This document shows positions 1-11,682 of a DNA stretch of 64,000 nucleotides, piece by piece. Origin of the DNA: Aptenodytes patagonicus (lineage: Eukaryota; Chordata; Aves; Sphenisciformes; Spheniscidae); NCBI RefSeq assembly GCF_965638725.1, contig NC_134982.1, positions 45,431,182 to 45,495,181 of the forward strand, read 5' to 3'. How positions within the stretch are numbered: the stretch's first letter is position 1; each line of letters begins with the position of its first letter. The position numbers and the translations under genes were made by a program. The notes beneath the pieces are model-generated. The model did not search any database. It worked only from the letters and a program-made list of their open reading frames with translations, and was not told where the DNA came from.

Positions 1-290
1 CTGGACACGCTCCAGCACCTCAACGTCCTTCTTGTAGTGAGGGGCCCAAAACTGAACACAGTATTCGAGGTGCGGCCTCACCAGGGCCGAGTACAGGGGC
101 ACGATCACTTCCCTACTCCTGCTGGCCACACTATTTCTGATACAGGCCAGGACGCCATTGGCCTTCTTGGCCGCCTGGGCACACTGCCGGCTCATGTTCA
201 GCCGGCTGTCAACCAGCACCCCCAGGTCCTTTTCCGACAGGCAGCTTTCCAGCCATTTTTCCCCAAGCCTGTAGCGTTGCATGGGGTTGT
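1..290 (-). mobile_element. CR1 LINE fragment, antisense, cut by window edge
   Basis: Read on the minus strand this segment encodes part of the C-terminal region of CR1 ORF2. Its plus-strand shadow frame is nearly the same, residue for residue, as the shadow frame of the long CR1 copy at about 44.0-44.3 kb, so both belong to closely related CR1 subfamilies. The similarity stops near base 290, where non-repeat sequence begins. The element continues off the left edge, so its 3' end is not visible. The frame at 37-483 on the plus strand is only the antisense shadow and is not a gene. Confidence 0.9.
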
Positions 291-3200
291 AGTCTTGAGG
301 TGCCCGAGGTCCTGTGAGACAAGTAACAGATTTGTATGTTTCAGTTACCACAGAAATACAGTCACTACTAGCACAGAATACAGCAGCCATCTAGCAGGAA
401 GTCACCAAATAAATGAAATGATAAAAAAAATACTCCACCCCATAGGGAAAAAAACAGGCAATGAAAGTAAACACTCTGCCTAGTCGGAACTGCAGGATAT
501 AAATCCATTAGACAGATTTCGCATCAGAGGTTAGGACTTCCATCCCTTCCTTATTCAAAAAGCATTATAGGCCTTTTTTTTTTCCGCTACAAATAGGAGG
601 CTCTTAAATGTCTCATTATGTAACAAATTATACAGAAAGCCCCACAAACATGTTTCAACAGCCATGCTTGACTGAGTGCACCCCTTTTTGTCATACCTTG
701 GAGGCCAAACAATCCTTATGCAGCTAGCATTTGGAAAGATGCCCTGAAAAGTCAGGTACTTCAGGAACTGGCATTAAATATTACAGCCAATATTAGAAAA
801 CACAAAGCAACGTATAGATAAATTCAGTTGAGTTACTAGTAAATGCTGAGATGATGGGAGTACCAAAAAAAACCCCCCACACTGCTTGTACACCTATCCA
901 CTTCTAACTCGGTGGAAGGTTACTGGCCAGTGCTATTGCTGCCAAGACCACGGCATGTTGTAGGGAGGTCTACCCAAGCACTCACCTGGCTTCATACTGC
1001 AGAGCTTCGGTGATCTGATGGGAGATCTCAATATCAGGTAATTATGGCTGCAAGAACAAGTGCTGGTGGATAGGCACATGCTTGAAATGCATTTGAGATT
1101 CATCAATCTCAAGACCGTCACCATTCAATGCAATAGCTGCATTCTCATTCTTTGTTCATCTAACTGGTCACTGAATGAATTTACTTTGGGCTGAGTACAT
1201 CTGGATGGAGTAAGGGACAGTAGCCTATACTTCTTATTTACCTGGGAATTGCTGCCAGATATGAAGTCAGATTCAGGGATAGCAGGGAGCACTAATGAGC
1301 TTGAGTGGTACTTTGATTTCTGGATGATTCTGCAGGGAGCCAAATTACAGAATAAAATAGTCAAGGGTTTTGCCTTCAGTGACTGATCATCACAGCAACT
1401 TTACATCTTTAATTTGATGTTTATAATTTAAACAAGTATACACACACATACATATATGTGTATATATTTCCAAATACTCAAAGATTAATTCATAAATGCA
1501 ACCTGCTGCAGCTGTAAACATGCCTGCCGTGGGTCAGACCTTGGGTTCCACCACAGGTAGAGCAGATACACAATTCACTGTCTCCACAGGGGTGCCCTGC
1601 ACGACACACTAACCTCCTTCCCCTACTCCCACACCTACCCGTCACCTTGGGCTTGGGCCTCTCGCGACGTTCTCACAGCCAGGCCATACAGCATGTACAG
1701 CAATTAGCTGTGGCTGGGACTCTCAGAGATCACGGTGCCATAAGCAAACAACAGTAACTTCATTAAAATTAATGAAGTCTAGCACAGTTTTGATTTGACT
1801 CAGTTCCCTTCTACAATAGGTTTAGGATCTCCAACTCTAAAATATTTCAGCTGAAGGCAGATGATCTGGACATTAGGCTTCTCCAGAATATATCCTAAAG
1901 AGTGGAGGGTGGGGGTTGAGCTAGCAATGAACCAGTATTTCAGGGAGCAGTTTACTATGGTCAGGGAAGTGTGAGTTTTGCTCTCAAAGTTGCAAGGTCC
2001 ACAGGAAAGCTAGCTTCCAAGGTTCCTAGAGGTCCCGTTACACAGAAGGAGGTTTGGATGATTTCTGAAGGACCCAGTTCACCAGGCAAACAGCTTGTTC
2101 ATACCAAGGCCCCAAAATTTTCTGCATATACTTTGTTTTATTCAATGGAATTGCCTTTGAGACACACACCGTATGTGTGTAAAATGTATCCAGAAGCCAA
2201 GCTGAAATTAGCAATGAGCTAACTGAAAAGAGCTGGGCATAGCGGGCAGCACTCAAAATATTATAATAAACAAGCTCATCAAATGTTACGGTACAGAGAG
2301 ATCCCACACCTACGGGATGCTTTTGTTTCAATCTTAAGTAAGCATTTGGAAGGGAAAAAAATAGATTTCACTTTATAGCAAAAAGCAATTATAAGGAAAA
2401 AGGGGGGGGGGTGCATCTTGAAATAAAAGGTCTCTCACATCTGAATATTACACCAGTAATTTGAAAAATGTATATAAAATATTAATGCGTATTTCTATAA
2501 TGCCTATTACTGTACTAACAAACCCTAAGAGTATTTAAAGATACATAATTTACAAAGAAAAAATATTTAAATAGCAAAAGTTCTACTGGTTGCAATGAGG
2601 GCAGAGTTGAGCCAGAAGTTGAAACTTTAATTCACATAGGGTTTCTACTTTCTTCTACATTACAAAAACATTACAAAAACATCACGTATTTGTTGCATGA
2701 ATGAGAAGGCAGCAAGATCTGTAAATTACGACATTATTTGACAGCAGTACCAAAGTACTCAGAATTTTCATGTTTGTACTTCAAAGGGAATTTCTATTGT
2801 GAGCCAAACATGCTCTCACTCCAAATCCACTAAAAAATGCAGAGCTATCAGTGATGTATTTGGCCACAATTACCCCAGCAAAAAGACCTAAAGTCCTATT
2901 CAAATCTGTAGGGATGTATCACAGCTTGCATGGCACTGGTGGTCCTGCTGGCCTCCAAATTCCTTGGGTGTAGTTGTGAGGGCAGTCACAACCATGGCTC
3001 ATAGGGGGAGCAGGGGCGAGTCAGAAGTTCGCATTTTCTTCCACTGCTGAAGTTCAGCAATCTCTGCAAAGATTCAGAAGTATGGAAAGAACATTACAAT
3101 ACTGCCTTCTAGCAGAGAATGATGGGTTGAATTTAGCGTACAAACTTCTTATCAAACTTCCTGCAGGTGTCACCTGGAAGCTCAAATCAGCATTTGTCTG

Positions 3201-5693
3201 AGTTAAACTGTATTGCACAATACCACACTTGAAAGTTGCTTGCTGGAGCAAACTTTACATTCATTTTAATCCACACAGACAACTACCATGAAGGCAAATG
3301 TCAGCTCCCAGCCTTTGGTTCAGAACGTGCAAAGTCAGTGAGATGATTATCATGGTTCACTGGGTCCTGGAACTTGCCAAGATGTTTTTACCAGTAGGGA
3401 TTGAAACGTTTCTTTCGTACACTCTCCTCTTTTCAGGAACATATAGCCAGTCCTGTTTTTCTAATACCGTCGTCAGGAAAACTACAGCAGACAGTATACT
3501 CGCTCAGAGTTTCCCATGCTGCCTCTCCAAGGAGTCTCTCTCCTCTGAGGACCATGTTTGTTCCCAAACTCTTCTTTCACTATTGGTTCTCTCTAGCTGC
3601 TTTCACACAATCCATGCAGCAAGCTTCCAGGCTTGTTAACAGCCCCAGAGAAACCCTGCAGCTCACACCACTGAAAGACTAACAGGTTTTGCATGTGACA
3701 CAGCTGGTGGTTTCAGATGTCTACAGTTAATTCAGTACCTACAGGAACCTGATGATTGTCTCTTGCTGAACGCAGGGTGGCTGCCACATCCATGTGTCTC
3801 CTCAGTCTATGATGAATTAAAAAAACATTCCCGCACCAGTGACTTAGTAATCCAGATAAAGGTACTCTGTATCCCCTGATCAAGCTCTGCTCTCCTGACT
3901 GTATTTGTGCATAGACAAAGAATATAACAATGCACATCTGCCCATCAAAAAAGTTCATTTTTTAAGTAGGTAGAGGTATATTTGCAGACAGTGTTGGCAG
4001 GTGGAGAAAAGAGGTATTGCCTACCTATAGCTTGAACAGCTCTTCTTTTTAATGGTATTTATCTAAATGAATGTTTAGTAAGGCTCCAATTCAAAATACA
4101 GTCTAATGTTACACCAAATAGTCACATTTTTTTCAACTTAATCATTGCAGGGAGGATAAAAACAGGAGTAAAAGTTGATCGTTACTGTAACACTAACACT
4201 GGTCATAAAATATACAAAAACTACATTAGCATCAGTTACCAGGTGGCCAGTCCAGCAAACTCTTCAGAGCCAGGCTTTGAAGAGCTCTCAGTATCCCAAA
4301 AGCCTTGCTTACTGAGTGCACAGAGAAATAATCCCCACCACACACCTATCTGGTGTGTTCTTTTATACTGTTCTTGTTACCGGGTAGAATTTGGACACTG
4401 ATGGGCGGAATTCGCTTGCAGTAATGTCCTGTTTCCATGGCTGCTGCACATGCACTTTGAAACAGCTGAAAGTGCTCAGACCAGTTTTGGCTGGTTTTAT
4501 AGTTCCTTTTCTTCTTTTGGAGTTATTCTGATTTTTAATACTCCTGCCATACAATTTGAATTTTACATCCTTTGTCTGCACTGGTAGTTGTCTAACTTCA
4601 AATGTGTTTAAAGCGCATTTCCAACCAGGAATGATCCTTGAAGTTGGGGTCTGTATGAGGAATCAGATTTTACACCATGTCTAATTTGCATAAATCAAGG
4701 TGAAGTCCAGCAAATAAAACTTCTGCTTTGCACATGAGGTAAGTCAGATTCCTAGTACATTTTGTGAACAAATTAAGTAGTACAGGAAAAACATGTATCA
4801 TATGCAACAGGTATTTCAAGTTTGTTAATCTTGCCAGCACCTAATCTCTATCCAGAGTCTGTTATTAAAGTAATTAGTACCGTGATATTTAAATAATAAT
4901 AATATGCAACAATACTCAGTTTCTGATACAGCTCTCTTTATAGCTTCCGATATTTCTTTAATTCCTTTCCAAATTACTGTAAGGACTATTGCTCTTTATT
5001 GATCTGTCTCTTTTAATTATGTAAGAGCTAATAAGGCCAGGATTTAAAGTTGCAATTACCTTTGTTGACAAACCTCCTTGCACATAAGAGGCTCTATGGT
5101 GTAAGATCCAAGTATGCTTGTAAGTGATTGTAGAATGAAGGCTTGGCTATTCAGGGAAGAGACACGGACTAACCAAATGCAAAAAAACATCAGAGACACT
5201 AAGAAAGCACAGTTCAAAAGCATTCATTAGTAACTGCTCAGCAATAGCAATCTTACGACTTACTTGTAGGAGCAGCATTTTAAGATACATGCATTTCCTC
5301 CTCGCCACTTCCCAAAGCCAGCAGGTGGCTACATCTTACTAACATTTTGAGTGCTTTCAGAATTAAAGGTTCTACATCAGTGTGTACTGTTGCTACTGTA
5401 AGTAACGTTGCAATATAGAGTATGTAACTTCTACACCCTGGGTGTTAGGAGACAAATGCAAGATGAGAAGATAAAATAATGAATCTGTTGCAGAACCTGT
5501 ACTTCCAATGGAGGCCAGAAGTTTTCAAAGTGACAAAATAATCCTGGAGAAGCTACTTTTAGTCTCACTTAGACCGGAATAGAAACAGTATAGGTCTCCT
5601 GATGTCCTTTTTAGCTATGCCTGGTTTCCTTCCAAAGGGACTAAAGGAAAGAAAATCGTCTTCCCGTAACTCTGTGGTCTTCTTTATTTCCAG
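291..5693. other. Intergenic DNA, no gene seen
   Basis: AT-rich single-copy-looking sequence with stops in all frames. Frames of up to about 100 codons have no recognisable domain, and I found no convincing splice-site pairs around them. It includes a short CA/TA tract near 1437-1467 and a 10-base G run near 2402. I see nothing else to annotate. Confidence 0.6.
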
Positions 5694-5807
5694 TCTGCCC
5701 CTGCAGAAACACTGAAGTTACTCCAGATCGCACGTGACTGTCGCCTGCGAGCAGTAGCTGTACACTCACCATGAGCGCTGCGTACGCCGGCAGCCTTCCA
5801 CACCCAG
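5694..5807 (+). other. Exon-like segment with strong splice signals
   Basis: A pyrimidine-rich acceptor (tctttatttccag) ends at 5693 and a near-consensus donor (ccag|gtgagaag) follows 5807, framing 114 bases. The segment has about eight CpGs in a CpG-poor surrounding. One frame is open for 26 codons and then stops. A second frame starts with an internal ATG (MSAAYAGSLPHP) that could run on across the donor. The opposite strand is also open (64 codons, 5684-5878). I recognise no product. It could be a 5' non-coding exon of a distal transcript, a lncRNA exon or chance. Confidence 0.3.
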
Positions 5808-8800
5808 GTGAGAAGATCCGTGTATTTTCCTGACTCTGCTCCGAGCATCAGATAGAACCCCTTGACTTTCACAGTCACTTTTGAGTCACACTGCTGCAGC
5901 TCTAGTTGTTACTCTGGACTGAAACCACTGTAATTTTCCTGGTTTTTTACATTCTTGGCATGGCAGATAAATAAAATATTCTTTTCTGACCTCAAGGTTT
6001 CAGACAGATTTTGATTTGTTGAGCATTTCTCAAGAGTCCTTATGTTAATGCACTGATTTTGGTCATGTCACGTGGAGAAATTTTTATGTGGGAAAACAGA
6101 CTTTGATTTCTTATACACAAATAAATTTGGTAAGATTCTTGTGCAAGTGTACCAACTTGTACCAACTCTTGTGGAGGTGGTATTGAAAGATTTACTCCAG
6201 ATTACACTGATAAAGTATAGCCCATAAAATGAAGATGTTTTCAAAACCTATGGAACAACCATGTAAAAAGACAACTAACCTTCCACCGCTTATCTACATT
6301 AATTTTCTTGAAAGTGAGTCAACTAGCCATTACATAAGCATATTATAGTATTTCCTTTGTTGCTAGAAAAATAAAAATTAATTAACAATAGCTTCTGTGC
6401 TTAGCATTATGTGTATTTAACTTTTAGATCAATGTTTTCTTAGGCTTCTCTATACAGAAATTAGTGAGCTAGGACATGTACAGGTTATAATGTTGTATGA
6501 AGCATTGCATTCTTCTTTTACCTATAGCTAGGTTCAGTTAATTTTGTCATTTCTTCAGCTTCGCAATCAAGCTGAGAACATATTTAAGTCACTTAGAAAC
6601 AACAAAGTAAAGTCACTCCCATTCCCTCTTACCTGGGTTTTTTGTACCGCAAACTGGAAAAATAAGAAAAGTTATTTACAGCTCTCATTTTTTATTTCGT
6701 GAACATCATACCCTAAAGCTCTGCACTTCAGTATGAAAAAATGGGGTGAGGTAGCGTGTACAAATACTTCATGTGACTTTTAAAACCTGTAACAGCTTTA
6801 GTTTGATTTACTGATCCGAAATGTCTGAAAGCTTGACAGATTCATCAAACATGATTTTTTTTCCCCAGTACTGGAAAATCCTGTTGGGTGCAGAGAGCCA
6901 GTTTCTACTAAGTTCTCCTCAATCCCCCAGATATCTACTGTACAATCAAAAGGAAAGGATTTCAGACAGTGTATTGACTGACTTTGCATTGCATAGAACA
7001 AATTCTGAAAATTGTTGGTACAATTTTGATTAACACAGCCATAGTTTGAAGCTGATTTACTTCATAATGAGGACTAACTGTGACTAACAGAACACCGCAG
7101 TATAGGCTATTTCAGCGACTCCTCACAGTAAACACATCTTACTAACACTCTCCAACTTGTATTTACTGTCAATACACACCCAGGATTTAATTTGAACCTC
7201 TAAAGGTCTACATAAATTTGGGCCTTAGCTGCTTGAAAGACAGTCTTTCCCCCCTTAATATTCAGGAAGTTGAGATTACCCAATGCATCTGAGCCCTCAC
7301 TTTTATAAGAAACAGACGTCCGTGATGCTGGATGTTGCTGGCAAGCTTTAAGAGGTCTGTGCACTTTATAGTAGTTCACCTACTATGTGACAAGTCACCT
7401 ATGCTGTGATAAGTTTCAGTTAGGAATTAGGGTGGGAATGGTTTTTTTCTACTTTGAATTTGGCAATATTCTGAATACAACAGACCTTTCCTAGTATCTC
7501 TGGGAAGGAGGCAGATATAGTAAAGGCAAATAGAAATAACTTCAGGAAAGTAAAATTCTTTCATTCATATTTCGTGTTACCCTTCTCTAAAATTAGGCAG
7601 CTAATTTAAGTAGATGATAAAGCTTTACTGAATTCCACAAATTCAGTATCAGACAATTAGTCAAACCAGAGAGGATCAGAAAGACACTGAAAATACTCCA
7701 AAAAGCCGTAAAATAGACTAAATGCCACTAACAAAAGTATTTAAAAATACAGTATCTGGAAAATTCTTTAGGGGCTAGAAGCACATGATGGGTTTTCTGG
7801 TAGGTATTCTTGAGGGTTTTTGCCTTTTAATTTTTGACTGTTCATCCTTCACCATGATATTTTAATTTCACCTGTTATTAAATATAATGAATAAAACATC
7901 AGAAGACATTTACATTCCATTGTCTCCTATTTCAGCTATGTGAATGTACTCTGGAATTCATGAAACCATACAGCTTTTTTATATAACTACATCAGAGCTT
8001 CAGAATCAAGTTGTATATTCTGCCAACATTGGAAATAACAAGAATTTTAAATGCTAGAGAGAAGGCACCCATACCAATTATGGCAAATGGTCTTCAATGG
8101 AATGACAGCATCAGAATAAATTTCCTAAGATGTGCATATATCACTAAATGACAAAGACTAATATGAAGCTCCTCCATGTTATTAAAGAAATACTAAGTGG
8201 AAAAAATATTTATTTTGTCTGTGACTAGGACAGAATGGAAGGGAAATCCTCATTCAACTCAAACCAAAAGGATCCACACACCTTATTGTATCTGCCACTT
8301 AATTAAACACGTCTTAAGTGGATACTGAAGCATACGCAATGTGATCCTGTTAAGTCAACCGTTTGGCTGAGTTTTATCCAGCCATCTCTCCAGTTGACTA
8401 CTAACATGAATTATATCTGCGCAAATCAAATGAACCATGCCAGCAGGAAGTCTGAATATAATTGCCTTCTTCACGTTGCCGATAGGCTCCTCTGTTTGTA
8501 CAATTCGATTAGTTTTCTCCCTCTCCTTTTCCCCTCCCTGCAGCCGCATCTGCAGAGCGCGCTGCTGCCTGTGCAGCTCTGTCAATGCATGCTCATGGTT
8601 TGTCAGCCTGGGCTTGAGTAAAAGAGAACCCCTGGCAAGACTTCCAGCAAACACACTGGTACAAAATAGCTGTTAGATGGCATCACACCAGCCTGGCATG
8701 GAGCTTTTTATAAAATGCAAAGTTATGCGTTATGAAAAAAAAGCTGTCAAATAGAGAAACAGATGTTTTCTCTGCTTTGTAGTAATCAAGTTGGATAAAA

Positions 8801-11090
8801 CTGTGATAATCTGGTTACAAAAGCAGTTGGGTGTGCACTGTAGGTGGGGTAGTCAGTTGCTCTTGATGTTAACAAAATCTCAAGGATTGTTGCGACAGAG
8901 CAACTAAGGTCTTAATTCTGGGAATGGAAATAGCAACTGTGATAACGCTTCCAGGGTCAAAGCGACCACAGGTATTTTCGGATTTGTTCATTTGGATCTC
9001 CCAAGAACACTCATCCGAATGAAACATTTCCCCCTGCCTCACAATTAATCAGCCAAGAAATTGAAAAGATGCAGGCAAATTCAATTACTTTAGCACAATC
9101 ATACTGCTATTACAGCATAATTTGTATTCAGTCACTGGTCGCCTTAAAGGAATCATTGTGGTCTGTTAGTAATTTGAGGACTGGGCTGTTTGGGTAGTAG
9201 CCTAATAACTCGGAAGGCTCTGGTCTTTGTTAAGAAACTTTTAATAGGTATGTGAAATACGGGAATTTCCAACCTCAATTAAATGGTCAGAGGCAGATGA
9301 CAGTAAAAAAAATGCAAGGCATCCATCATCCGTAACTTTATTTGAAAGTGCCCTGCAAAGGAAATGAAATTTCATGCAGGCTGGGAGACTTAATGTACTT
9401 TCTGAGAATTTCTTCCAAGGTTTGATTCATATAAAGTCACATTACCCCTTTTAGCTTCAGAAACTAGGTTTGGCTCAATCATCTTCTTCATTTTGGAGAA
9501 GGACTTCTATTTGAGAAACTAGTGATATAATAATATCAATTAAAATAATCAAGGTACGCCATTTCAAAATCCATATGACAGCATATTTGAGAAGATATTA
9601 TAAAAATACCATGATTTTTAAAATCCGGGGGTGGGGTGGGGTGGTTTAAACATGGATAAATCTATCATATTATGTCAGATAATCATGACTGCACAAGAAA
9701 CATTACATCAATATATTTAGAATTAGCACTACTGCCTATTCTGGAACAACTCAGTACCTGTAGCCTAGAGACCATACTTACCGTGCACTACTCCACATTG
9801 ATAACTGCGGCCTCTACGGCATTAGCAGCTGACTCCCACAGCTACAGTGAAACAATCAATGCGGTATCATCATCCCTGGTGTCCAACCAGCGTTGCTGGT
9901 TTTTCATGGATACTTCTTCCCTTCCCAACGCCCTAGCGTCAGGCCATCTGCTCTAGGTACCTGCTAGCCCTTCCCTCTAGTAGGATTACCAGACGTCTGA
10001 GCTCAATTGACCGCTACCTCTTTTTCTGCCTGCAAATTGTGTGCAAGTAGAATATATAGACCTTGGACTGGAATTTCCAGACATTTGGTTGTTTATCTGA
10101 AGTGCCAATTCAGACCAATCTGCCAAAGTCCATAAATCCCCGCCATGCCCACCGTGCATGGGCAAAGCAACTTTGCCACTCACGTATGGCATTCATGGTC
10201 TGTGTAAGAGTAACAAACACAGTGCCTACAGTATGTAACTTGCTGTGCACGCACAGGCCATCAGTCAGGAGCGTCAGCTGGAGGTCTGGGACATCCCACA
10301 CCCATCAGGCGTGCCTATTCCCCTGCCTCTCGCTACCTCGGCTGTCTCAAGAAGTATCATTCCCTCCACACCTCCACTCGAGACACAGACCTACTACAAC
10401 ACTCGCAAAAAGGAAAAAAGAAAAAAACCCATATTGCTCCACTTGCACATTCTTGTCATCCGTATTCTATTTAGACTGCTACCTTTCCCATGAAGGGACT
10501 GTCACCTGAGTCTTTTGTACGTGCAGGGATTTCTGTTATTCCCAGCTACTACCGAGCTGCAGTCCTCTGCAGCATTAGCTGTAGGCAGCGATTTCTCCAC
10601 CTAGGATACGATGCGATCCTGCAAAGATGAATTTTAAGAGAGGAAGCTGAAAGCAAAGGAAACACACAACGCGAACGCCGCGAATTTTCTTGGTTATATT
10701 TCAAAATAAAGGTGTACAAACAGCGGCAGCCTCCGTCTTGCCCGACGCGAAAGCAGGGCGCACACCGCGCCCTCCTGAAGCCGCCGGGTGCAGCAGCCCT
10801 CGGAGGCGCTGCGAACGCTGCTCCCCCACGCAGGAAAACTCATCAGCGCTGCTCGGCAGCACCGCCGCGTTTGATCCTTAAAGAGCAAAAACGTTGCTAG
10901 GTCAGATATACACACATGCTAATAGCAAGAATGCTTGGTGTCTAAGAGCATTTCCACGATTTAAAAATATGACTCGACCAATCCTTAAAAAAATACTTAA
11001 AACAGAGTTAGCCACGGCATGGCAAATGGGTTAATTAAATCTTAAAGGCAGGCCTTTATGAGCAAAGGGTAGAACAGTGTCCTACAGGCA
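5808..11090. other. Intergenic DNA upstream of IDNK
   Basis: No recognisable gene. A G-rich tract at 9627-9644 (four runs of G separated by single T) could form a quadruplex. A minus-strand frame at 8355-8654 contains a stretch rich in L, Q, R and E (LTELHRQQRALQMRLQ), but I cannot place it in a family. The frame at 10063-10509 (148 codons, plus) overlaps several other open frames on both strands and has no visible domain. GC and CpG content rise between about 10,670 and 10,870, ahead of the main IDNK island. Confidence 0.5.
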
Positions 11091-11566
11091 TTAATGCATG
11101 GCAGAAATTATTTCTATTAATCCGCGTGTGTTAGCGAGGCTGCAAACAGTGGCGACAGTGCCGGGGATGGCTAGGAAAGAGACGCCCGACCAGACAGGAA
11201 AGCCGCGGTCAAAAAGGGTTAGGGGAAGACCAGGTAACTTCAGGACAAGGAGCAACTGCGGGAAAAGAGAGCGGGGGACGCGACACGCGTGCACCGGCGT
11301 CCCGGAGACGGGGAGTGGGAAGGGGCCGCCGGGCAGCCACACGGAGGAGCGGCGCCGGGGCGGGAGGAGGCGCTTTCGCCGCCTCCCCCCGCGGCCCCGC
11401 CACGGCCGCCCCGGGGCCGGCCCTCCCCGCCGCCGCCCCGCGCCCGCAGCCCGCGGGCGAGCCCGCACACGCCTCCGCGGCCTGGGACGGGCCGGGGCGG
11501 CCGCGGGGTGCCGTCCCGCCTCGCCGCGCAAAGGGCCGGGCCGGGGCGGCGGGCGAGGAGAAAAGG

Positions 11567-11606
11567 GGAGCGGAGCGGAGCGGAGCGGGTCGGGTCGGGT
11601 CGGGTC
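11567..11606 (+). repeat. Pentanucleotide tandem repeats (GGAGC)4 then (GGGTC)4
   Basis: Four perfect GGAGC units (11567-11586) are followed directly by four perfect GGGTC units (11587-11606), ending 35 bases before the IDNK start codon. They lie in the probable 5' UTR or core promoter. Clustered G triplets could form a quadruplex in DNA or RNA, and copy number at such repeats often varies between individuals. Confidence 0.95.
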
Positions 11607-11641
11607 GGGCAGAGCGGCGCGGCAGAGCGGCCGGGCTCGCC

Positions 11642-11682
11642 ATGGTGCTGGTGGTGGTGATGGGCGTGAGCGGCTGCGGGAA
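11642..11682 (+). CDS. IDNK: IDNK coding exon 1
   Basis: Encodes residues 1-13 plus two bases of Lys14. The donor is gaa|gtaggt. A read-through from here meets a stop at once (aag tag), which fixes the donor. Confidence 0.88.

Noticed and set aside
37-483. 148-codon plus-strand frame
   Set aside because: Antisense shadow of the CR1 ORF2 fragment, with the same pseudo-sequence opposite the long CR1 at 44.0-44.3 kb.
10063-10509. 148-codon plus-strand frame upstream of IDNK
   Set aside because: Cys/Ser/His-rich translation with no motif, overlapped by other open frames on both strands. No splice or promoter context.
1-11090. Search for FRMD3 first exon, expected near IDNK from human gene order
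   Set aside because: No minus-strand segment resembling the FRMD3 N-terminus that I remember. It probably lies to the left of the window.
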